Source: Bacteroidales bacterium (GTDB taxonomy: Bacteria > Bacteroidota > Bacteroidia > Bacteroidales > VadinHA17). Taken from it: a stretch of 5,189 nucleotides of DNA. The first letter of the stretch is position 1. The number at the start of each line of letters is the position of its first letter. Shown here piece after piece: positions 1-5,189 of this stretch. Where the stretch lies: NCBI GenBank assembly GCA_003155705.1, contig PMEC01000174.1:1-5189 (forward strand), written 5' to 3'. A program made the translations under genes and the position numbers. The notes beneath the pieces were generated by a model, which saw nothing but the letters and a program-made list of their open reading frames with translations, was not told the DNA's origin and did not search any database.

Positions 1-908
1 GGTACATGTTTATCTCCGATACCTTCAATTCTGTGAGTGCCAAAGCCATTCATAAGCAGGGTTGGGCATTGCAATGCCTCAGATGCAACTACCTTGATTT
101 GAGGCATAATTGTGCGCAAGTAATCTCCTGCTGCTATAGTACCAGCTGAACCTGTTGCTGAAATGTAGGCGGCTAATCTGCTGTTTTTGTTTTTTATAAG
201 GTTGAAGACCTCTTCAATAGCATTCCCGGTTATACTGTAGTGCCATGCTGCATTGCCAAACTCATCGAACTGATTGAAAATAATGCAGTCGGGACGGGTA
301 CGTCTTATCTCCCAGCATTTATCGTAGATTTCTTTAACATTCGATTCGGAACCGGGTGTGGCAATAACCTCAGATCCAATTACATCACGCAACCATGCAA
401 AACGCTCTTTGCTCATCCCTTCCGGCAGAATGGCGACGGATTCAGTTCCCATAACCTTTGAATCGAAAGCACCGCCTCTGCAGTAATTACCCGTGGAAGG
501 CCAAACGGCCTTATGATATGTCGGATCGAAACCACCTGTTGTGATCCTGGGAGCAAGACATCCATAGGCTGCACCTACTTTATGCGCTCCGGTTGGGAAC
601 CATTTACCGACCAATAACACAATACGGGCATCAACTCCTGTCAGTTCTTTTGGAAGTTCTATAAAGTTCACATTACCAAATAATCCACCTTTTTCCATAG
701 GTTCATTCTTCCAGGAAATACGGAACAGGTTAAGAGGATTAATGTCCCATAAACCAATTTTCTTAAGCTGGTCTTTTATTTTTTGGGGAATAAGTCCGGG
801 TTCTCTTTGCTGTTCAAAGGTCGGGAGGATGATTCCCTTTTCTTTAAATCTTTTGACAGCATTGTCCAATGCTTTTTCGTTAGTGATTTTATTAATAAGT
901 TGAATCAT
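1..908 (-). CDS. Fold-type II PLP-dependent enzyme (cysteine synthase/TrpB-like), 3' end outside window
   Basis: This is an open frame of 302 codons with no stop, running off the left edge, so the C-terminus is missing. The start is the ATG at 906-908; an upstream ATG in the leader reaches a stop after eleven codons, and there is no clear Shine-Dalgarno. Residues 105-116 contain TGAHK, the form of the PLP-lysine motif seen in tryptophan synthase beta, with Lys110 (codon 579-581) as the probable Schiff-base lysine. Residues 138-146 (STGNYCRGG) match the substrate/Asn loop, 251-261 (ATGSAGTIAAG) the phosphate-binding glycine loop, and 294-301 (IEGIGDKH) the GIG motif of O-acetylserine sulfhydrylases. 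The Lys-to-GIG distance is about 185 residues, close to cysteine synthase, but the N-terminus is about 65-70 residues longer, so the full protein is probably near 400 residues. It is cytosolic, with no signal peptide or membrane segment. The substrate is unknown. Its place after xdh and ygfK suggests a lyase or ammonia-lyase acting on a purine-derived amino acid. It is not recognisably YgeX (diaminopropionate ammonia-lyase). Confidence 0.88.
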   Translation of the reverse strand, partial: MIQLINKITNEKALDNAVKRFKEKGIILPTFEQQREPGLIPQKIKDQLKKIGLWDINPLNLFRISWKNEPMEKGGLFGNVNFIELPKELTGVDARIVLLVGKWFPTGAHKVGAAYGCLAPRITTGGFDPTYHKAVWPSTGNYCRGGAFDSKVMGTESVAILPEGMSKERFAWLRDVIGSEVIATPGSESNVKEIYDKCWEIRRTRPDCIIFNQFDEFGNAAWHYSITGNAIEEVFNLIKNKNSRLAAYISATGSAGTIAAGDYLRTIMPQIKVVASEALQCPTLLMNGFGTHRIEGIGDKHV

Positions 909-916
909 ATGATTTT

Positions 917-932
917 ATAATTTGATAATTTG
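917..932. repeat. 8-bp tandem duplication in the PLP-enzyme leader
   Basis: ATAATTTG occurs twice head to tail with no spacer (917-924 and 925-932). In the sense of transcription this is CAAATTAT twice, starting 24 bases upstream of the PLP-enzyme start codon. It may be only low-complexity AT sequence that keeps the initiation region unstructured, or a small regulator half-site pair; the sequence does not decide. Confidence 0.4.
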
Positions 933-961
933 AAAATATAGTAGCCTCATGAATGCTAAAT

Positions 962-990
962 ATTATAAAGATAACAAATGTTCCCGTCAA
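962..990 (-). promoter_or_regulatory. Near-consensus sigma70-type promoter for the PLP-enzyme gene
   Basis: On the minus strand TTGACG (990-985) is followed after exactly 17 bases by TATAAT (967-962). This is five of six matches at -35 and six of six at -10, with optimal spacing, and the -35 begins on the first base after the ygfK stop codon. Transcription would start near 954-956, leaving a leader of about 47 bases before the ATG at 908. It suggests that the PLP gene can be expressed independently of read-through from ygfK. Caution: if the host is a Bacteroidota, the primary sigma factor normally prefers a TAnnTTTG -7 element, and AT-rich DNA can give such boxes by chance. Confidence 0.5.
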
Positions 991-3900
991 TTATCTGAAT
1001 ACGAGATTATCTGCACCTTTTATCAATATGCTCATCTCTGCCGCATGTTCAAAATGGACCTGCTTTACACAAGGTGTTTTAATTTTTACTTCCAACAGTT
1101 TTAAGTCGTCCTTACTGAACTTCGCTAAAACATGGTCAGTCTCGAACAGATAGAGATCTGATTGTTCTGTCAATGTTTCAATGCTTCCCTTATGCCTGTA
1201 AATCAGATTCTTTCTGCCTTTAAATTTTGCCAGGTAATAACCTTCTTCGGCATCGTTAAAAGATGAAATTGTCAGATAGAATTTTGGCTTTTCCTTATAT
1301 GGAGCGCTGGAAGTTGGACAGAATGAATTACAATTACCGCAATCATTGCAAAAATTTGCTATGTTGATTATCTGGTATCTCTGTTTGACCTCAAAAACCT
1401 TATCGTTTAGAATTGTTGTATTCCCGTCATCATTGGCTATTGCTTTTTGAAGCTCGTACCTGACCGGGCTGATCTCATAGGAATAGTTGGCGAAATTCGG
1501 GCAGACAGTTGTGCAGATATTGCAAATCTCGTCACAATACAAGCAGCGGCTGGCTTCTTCAACAATTGATTTCTTATCAATGGTTTTGCTCACCGACTTA
1601 AAGTTTCTTCTATCGCTTAATGCTAACTCTTCGAGGTTTGGTGCAAAGAGCCGTTTTGAACGTTTGAGAATCAGCTCTTTTTTTTTGAAGTTTTTCCTGT
1701 CGCCAGGTTTATTGATGCTAAAAACTATGCCTGATGATCCGATAATCTGTTCTGCCACCTTTCTTCCATCAGCTATGGCATTGATTGCAGTCGATGCACC
1801 GCGCAATGCATCACCACCAATGAAAACGTTCCCAATTTTAGTTTTATATGTTTTTGTATCAGCGACAAGAAAGTCGCTGGTTATAAAATCAATATCGCTG
1901 TTCTGTCCGATTGCCGGAATGACAGTATCGCAAGATATTTCGAATTCAGAATTTTTTATTTTAACAGGAGATGGCCTCCCTTTTGAATCGACTCCTTTAA
2001 GTTCCATTTTACAGCATGAAAGCGCTTCCACTCTACCATTCTTCTGAATTATTTTTTCAGGTGCAACCAGTTCAAGAATTTCGATTCCTTCGTCGAGAAC
2101 TGCTTTTATTTCACCCTGGTCTGCCGGCATTTCATTAAAGGTACGGCGATAAACAATTGACACTTTGCCCTCAATGCCAACAAGACGAAAAGCTGTGCGT
2201 GCTGCATCCATTGCAGTATTACCACCACCGATAATAACCACATTCTTCCCGATCGTGACTCCTTTTCCCTGTTTGACCCTGAATAGAAAATCCAACGGTT
2301 CGATAACGCCTTTGGACTCAATGCCTTCGATATTTAAGCTTGTTGAGAGCTGCGCCCCGGTTCCAATAAATAGATAATCAAAATTATTCTTCAGAGATTG
2401 AAATTTCTCACTATCAATTTTTGTATCAAAATGAATCTTTACCCCTAATTCAGCTACTCGTCTGAAATCTTTTTCGATTGCCTCCTCTGTCAGCCTGAAA
2501 CCTGGAATTGCGAACCGAACCATTCCACCGGCTTTTGATTTTGCCTCAAAAACGTCAACCGCAAAACCTGCCAGAGCAAGGTAATAAGCACAGGATAAAC
2601 CAGATGGACCTGCACCGATAATGGCAACCTTGATACCATTTGTTTCGATTGGTTTTAGTTTTACCTCATCTTGTTCAGAAATAAACCGTTTGACCTCACG
2701 GATAAGTAATGGTTCATCATAATTTAAACGTGTACATTTTTCCTGGCAAAGATGATCGCAAACCATCCCGGTTATCGAAGGAAACGGATTTGTTCTCAGT
2801 ATCACCTCAAACGCCTTATCCGGCTGATTGATTGAGGTAAAGTACATATAATCGGGAATATCCTGATTTGTTGCACACGTATCGCGGCAAGGTGCAGAGA
2901 TACAATCAAAATAGCCGAGCTCAAGCCTTGTTTTGATATCAGGAGTTTTGATATACTCCCTTTTGTATTTTTTAGATTTCAGTACTTCGCCTGAATATCT
3001 GACTAGGTTGGAAAGTGCTGAATCTTTTATAATTTTCTTGTCAGATGATTTAATAATAAAGCTGTTAATGTTTTCAGAACCTATGGTTTTAAAACTTTCG
3101 TCAATCTGATCAAAATATTGATTGAGCCTCATGTATCCACCTGGTTTCAGGATATCTGAGCATACGGTAACAGTTTTAAAACCACATGAGATTAAATCTG
3201 AAAAATTAAATGCATCAGCACCACCGGAAAAGTAAAGCAATAATTCACCTTTAAATTCCTGCTGAAGTACTTTGGCCAGATTTATAGCGATGGGATGCAG
3301 TGCACGTCCGCTCATGTACATCATCTCAACTTCACTATCAAAAATATTCTTTTTATTAACAGATTCCAAAGTGTTAGTCAGTTTCAGACCAAATTGAAGG
3401 TTCTTATCCCTGGCTGTTTTTTGTAAAGATTTAATGATATTAATGGCATCAGGGTATTTAAGATCGTGCTCGAAGGCTTTATCAGGCACACACGTTTTAA
3501 AGTTAAGTTCATGGTTGAGTATATCCCTGAGCAACGCGGGGCCAAGAAGGGTGGGGTTCAGCTTAACCAGAGTGTGCAGGTTTTTGTTTTCAAGGAAATA
3601 TCCGGCTATATGCTCAATCTCGTTTGCGGGACATCCGTGCATAGTTGACAGGGTGATGTTATTTGAGAGAGTCGATGGAATATCAATTTTGTCGATCTGA
3701 GGATAAACCTCACGGATCTCTTCTGCTTTTTCTGAAAGTTCTGCAGAGCAATCATTCATCTTTTCGAAAAACCACTGAACATTATCGTTCATGATTCCCT
3801 GCATGTTGTAGCCCACGCTCATGTTGAAGATGGTACCTGTTCCTTTTCCCCAGCCAAATTTATGGTTAAGAATATGTATGATAATCCAGCCATTGAGGTA

Positions 3901-4269
3901 TTCATTGAAGCTTTCATTGATTTTCAGCTCCTGTGACCATTCACAGTTATACCCTTCATCCTGCATATCGATACATGGCTTTGAAACTTCAATTTCATCG
4001 AGAGTCTGGACCGTTTTGAGCTCAATGTAACGGGCGCCCATAAGCCACGCGGCAACAATATTCTGAGACAATTGGGAATGAGGGCCGGCAGCAACACCTA
4101 GCGGTGTATGGAGCTTCTGGTTGAAAAGTTCAGTAGAAAATTGACTATGTTGATTCGGATTAAAGAACAATACTTCAGGAATGCCAAATATGCTATTATC
4201 TCTGGCAAACTCATCAAGGATTAGTTGAAGAAGCTGCTTTAACGAAATTGGATGAAATTTATCGGACAT
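991..4269 (-). CDS. ygfK: YgfK-family FMN/FAD/Fe-S oxidoreductase ('putative selenate reductase' subunit), complete
   Basis: Complete 1092-residue protein, ATG at 4269-4267 and TAA at 993-991, slightly longer than E. coli YgfK (about 1030), which it resembles throughout (SIFGIPE, NMSVGYN, LSTMHGCP, VKLNPTLLG, KPGGY). Residues 1-400 form a dihydroorotate/dihydropyrimidine dehydrogenase-like FMN barrel: LKTVQTL near 84, VKLNPT at 235-240 with the probable FMN lysine 236, LTNT at 297-300, SGRALHPIA at 320-328 and FSGGA at 347-351. Residues 450-530 are the GltD-type Fe-S segment (Cys456, 461, 465, 504, 508, 512). FAD is bound by GAGPSG at 552-557 and GGDALRG at 818-824, and NAD(P)H by GGGNTAMDAA at 681-690, with Arg708-Arg709 favouring NADPH. 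A ferredoxin-like part follows: CxxCxxxCxxCxxxCP at 909-924 and CxxCxxCxxxCP at 974-985. A tail of about 100 residues lacks Cys clusters. It is cytosolic, with no signal peptide. Electrons probably pass NADPH to FAD to Fe-S to FMN to substrate. With xdh adjacent, reduction of an oxidised purine ring is more plausible than selenate reduction; this is inference. No strong Shine-Dalgarno precedes the start. Confidence 0.96.
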   Translation of the reverse strand: MSDKFHPISLKQLLQLILDEFARDNSIFGIPEVLFFNPNQHSQFSTELFNQKLHTPLGVAAGPHSQLSQNIVAAWLMGARYIELKTVQTLDEIEVSKPCIDMQDEGYNCEWSQELKINESFNEYLNGWIIIHILNHKFGWGKGTGTIFNMSVGYNMQGIMNDNVQWFFEKMNDCSAELSEKAEEIREVYPQIDKIDIPSTLSNNITLSTMHGCPANEIEHIAGYFLENKNLHTLVKLNPTLLGPALLRDILNHELNFKTCVPDKAFEHDLKYPDAINIIKSLQKTARDKNLQFGLKLTNTLESVNKKNIFDSEVEMMYMSGRALHPIAINLAKVLQQEFKGELLLYFSGGADAFNFSDLISCGFKTVTVCSDILKPGGYMRLNQYFDQIDESFKTIGSENINSFIIKSSDKKIIKDSALSNLVRYSGEVLKSKKYKREYIKTPDIKTRLELGYFDCISAPCRDTCATNQDIPDYMYFTSINQPDKAFEVILRTNPFPSITGMVCDHLCQEKCTRLNYDEPLLIREVKRFISEQDEVKLKPIETNGIKVAIIGAGPSGLSCAYYLALAGFAVDVFEAKSKAGGMVRFAIPGFRLTEEAIEKDFRRVAELGVKIHFDTKIDSEKFQSLKNNFDYLFIGTGAQLSTSLNIEGIESKGVIEPLDFLFRVKQGKGVTIGKNVVIIGGGNTAMDAARTAFRLVGIEGKVSIVYRRTFNEMPADQGEIKAVLDEGIEILELVAPEKIIQKNGRVEALSCCKMELKGVDSKGRPSPVKIKNSEFEISCDTVIPAIGQNSDIDFITSDFLVADTKTYKTKIGNVFIGGDALRGASTAINAIADGRKVAEQIIGSSGIVFSINKPGDRKNFKKKELILKRSKRLFAPNLEELALSDRRNFKSVSKTIDKKSIVEEASRCLYCDEICNICTTVCPNFANYSYEISPVRYELQKAIANDDGNTTILNDKVFEVKQRYQIINIANFCNDCGNCNSFCPTSSAPYKEKPKFYLTISSFNDAEEGYYLAKFKGRKNLIYRHKGSIETLTEQSDLYLFETDHVLAKFSKDDLKLLEVKIKTPCVKQVHFEHAAEMSILIKGADNLVFR

Positions 4270-4293
4270 AGTTATTGAATGACCTGAAATCCC

Positions 4294-4305
4294 GGGCTTT
4301 AGCCC
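4294..4305 (-). repeat. Short perfect inverted repeat (hairpin) in the xdh-ygfK gap
   Basis: GGGCTTTAGCCC is self-complementary except for the central pair. In the transcript it reads GGGC-UAAA-GCCC, a four- or five-pair GC-rich stem with a tiny loop, flanked by AT-rich sequence. It lies 24 bases upstream of the ygfK start and about 40 bases past the xdh stop. On the transcript it is followed by GGGATTTC, not a U-run, so it is a poor intrinsic terminator. More likely it is an mRNA-stability or processing hairpin between the two cistrons, or one copy of an interspersed palindromic repeat. Confidence 0.5.
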
Positions 4306-4345
4306 TAAATTTATTTATATAACCGGATACTGACACTTATTTAAG

Positions 4346-5189
4346 TTAATATGCATTGTACAATCTCATCAGCACCTTTTCGGGAGTAAGAGGAGCATTA
4401 AATTCCAGCTTATATTTTGGGTTAAAAGCTTTTATTGCATTCTGGATAGCAAAGAATGCCCCAATACCGTACATAAATGGCGGTTCTCCGATTGCTTTTG
4501 ATTTGAGAATTGCCAGTTTCGGCCCTTTTGTTTTAAGGGCATGGCATTCAAGAACTTTTGGTACTGAATAGATGTCTGGCACTTTATATGTTGAAAGATT
4601 GTTGGTTATGAGTTTTCCGGAATTATCAAATAGTACTTCCTCCATTGTCATCCAGCCAATACCCATAACTACTCCTCCCTCAACCTGTCCCTTATCAATA
4701 TCGGGGTTCATGCTATTCCCGAAATCATGAACAATCAGTACATCATCAATTTCATATGTGCCTCTCAGACAATCCAATGTGACTGTAACAATTGCTGTTC
4801 CGTAAACGTGATAAGCAAACGGATGTCCTTTTTCAATAGATTTATCAAAGTTGATAACAGGTGTTGCATAATGTCCATTTTCTGAAAGGGAAACCCTTGA
4901 AAAAAAAGCAGTTTCCACCAGTTTCTCCCAGAGAATATGAGTTTTCTTCCTGCCTCTGAATACAGTTTCATCCTGGATCTTTATTTCATCCGGAGCACAA
5001 CTTAGCATGTCAGCAGCAGTTGCCCTCAATCGTTCCATCAACCCGTTGCAGGCAATTATCAGAGCATTTCCATTCAGATCAGCACCTGAGCTTGCAGCAG
5101 TTGGTGAAGTATTTGCTACCCTTGAGGTATTAGTCGATTCCAGTTTAATTCTATTAATATTGATTGAGAAAACCTTTGAAGCGATCTGG
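4346..5189 (-). CDS. Xanthine dehydrogenase-type molybdenum hydroxylase, Moco-binding C-terminal part (5' end outside window)
   Basis: The frame is open from the right edge to the TAA at 4348-4346, giving 281 codons of the C-terminal half of the large Moco domain; the N-terminal part lies outside. The TTG/ATG at 5041-5036 is not the start, because family sequence continues upstream: NTSPTAASSGADLNG (about 5112-5069) carries the Ala-Ala pair and serines that contact the molybdopterin centre in bovine xanthine oxidase. Further family motifs follow in order: RVSLSENGHYATP, PFAYHVYG, DFGNSMNPDIDKGQVEGG, STYKVPD, KAIGEPPFMYGIGAFFAI and APLTPEKVLM. The Glu of GEPP (codon 4484-4486) corresponds to the catalytic general base, bovine Glu1261, so the enzyme looks active. 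The protein most resembles XdhB-type bacterial and eukaryotic xanthine dehydrogenases. It should hydroxylate purines such as hypoxanthine or xanthine, passing electrons to Fe-S and FAD partners not visible here. The symbol is left blank because this subunit is called xdhA or xdhB in different species. It lies 76 bases upstream of ygfK on the same strand. Confidence 0.94.
   Translation of the reverse strand, partial: QIASKVFSININRIKLESTNTSRVANTSPTAASSGADLNGNALIIACNGLMERLRATAADMLSCAPDEIKIQDETVFRGRKKTHILWEKLVETAFFSRVSLSENGHYATPVINFDKSIEKGHPFAYHVYGTAIVTVTLDCLRGTYEIDDVLIVHDFGNSMNPDIDKGQVEGGVVMGIGWMTMEEVLFDNSGKLITNNLSTYKVPDIYSVPKVLECHALKTKGPKLAILKSKAIGEPPFMYGIGAFFAIQNAIKAFNPKYKLEFNAPLTPEKVLMRLYNAY

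Noticed and set aside
240..461. 73-residue plus-strand open frame
   Set aside because: It is antisense to the PLP-enzyme gene across the STGNYCRGG region; the minus-strand frame is open for 302 codons with all expected motifs.
1..908. Calling the PLP gene ygeX
   Set aside because: The lysine motif, glycine loop and N-terminal region differ from YgeX as I remember it; only the fold class and the neighbourhood agree.
953..1153. 66-residue plus-strand open frame spanning the ygfK 3' end
   Set aside because: It is mostly antisense to the end of ygfK, with no ribosome site or recognisable product; the promoter-like signal in this gap points the other way.
1487..2047. 186-residue plus-strand open frame
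   Set aside because: It lies entirely antisense to the Fe-S/FAD part of ygfK, whose minus-strand frame has clear family motifs throughout. Its translation shows no recognisable domain.
991..4269. Naming the protein a selenate reductase
   Set aside because: The inherited name reflects old E. coli phenotype work. The FMN barrel plus GltD plus ferredoxin architecture and the xdh neighbour fit ring reduction better; nothing here points to a selenate site.
991..4269. Possible artificial fusion or frameshift in ygfK
   Set aside because: The single frame matches E. coli YgfK from end to end with the same domain order, so the long multi-domain layout is natural to the family.
4294..4305. Intrinsic terminator after xdh
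   Set aside because: The stem is short and is followed on the transcript by GGGATTTC, not a run of U, so termination there is unlikely to be efficient.
5036..5041. TTG/ATG as the start of the molybdenum-subunit gene
   Set aside because: The frame stays open upstream to the window edge and encodes the conserved NTSPTAAS...DLNG segment, so these are internal codons.

Overview
The window carries three genes, all read right to left on the minus strand. In transcription order they are: the 3' part of a molybdenum-hydroxylase (xanthine dehydrogenase type) catalytic subunit that enters from the right edge; a complete 1092-residue YgfK-family iron-sulfur flavoprotein; and the 5' two thirds or so of a fold-type II PLP enzyme that leaves at the left edge. 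The gaps between them are only 76 and 82 bases. No RNA gene, mobile element or CRISPR array was seen, and no stretch over 300 bases lacks a gene.

The DNA is AT-rich, the intergenic gaps very much so, and neither complete start has a clear Shine-Dalgarno sequence. Together with the gene style this suggests an anaerobic or facultative bacterium, most likely Bacteroidota. That placement is inference from general character, not from a marker gene.

Region by region: 4346-5189 is the Moco-binding C-terminal part of a xanthine dehydrogenase with its catalytic Glu intact. 4270-4345 is a leader with a small perfect GGGC/GCCC hairpin. 991-4269 is ygfK: an FMN-barrel domain like dihydropyrimidine/dihydroorotate dehydrogenase, then a GltD-like Fe-S/FAD/NAD(P)H module, then a two-cluster ferredoxin-like segment. 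909-990 holds a near-consensus sigma70-type promoter directly after the ygfK stop, and an 8-bp tandem repeat. 1-908 is the PLP enzyme.

The combination fits an anaerobic purine (xanthine/uric acid) breakdown locus. The molybdenum hydroxylase would oxidise a purine, and YgfK would deliver NAD(P)H electrons through flavins and Fe-S clusters to reduce, and so dearomatise, the oxidised ring. The PLP enzyme could then act on an amino-acid-like product such as a 2,3-diaminopropionate derivative. The first step rests on strong family evidence. YgfK as a ring reductase is supported by its domain architecture and by what I recall of purine-degradation clusters. The PLP step is inference from position. 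Most noteworthy are the domain order of YgfK, which is rearranged relative to dihydropyrimidine dehydrogenase, the altered cluster ligands and catalytic loop within it, and the presence of a non-YgeX PLP enzyme beside it.
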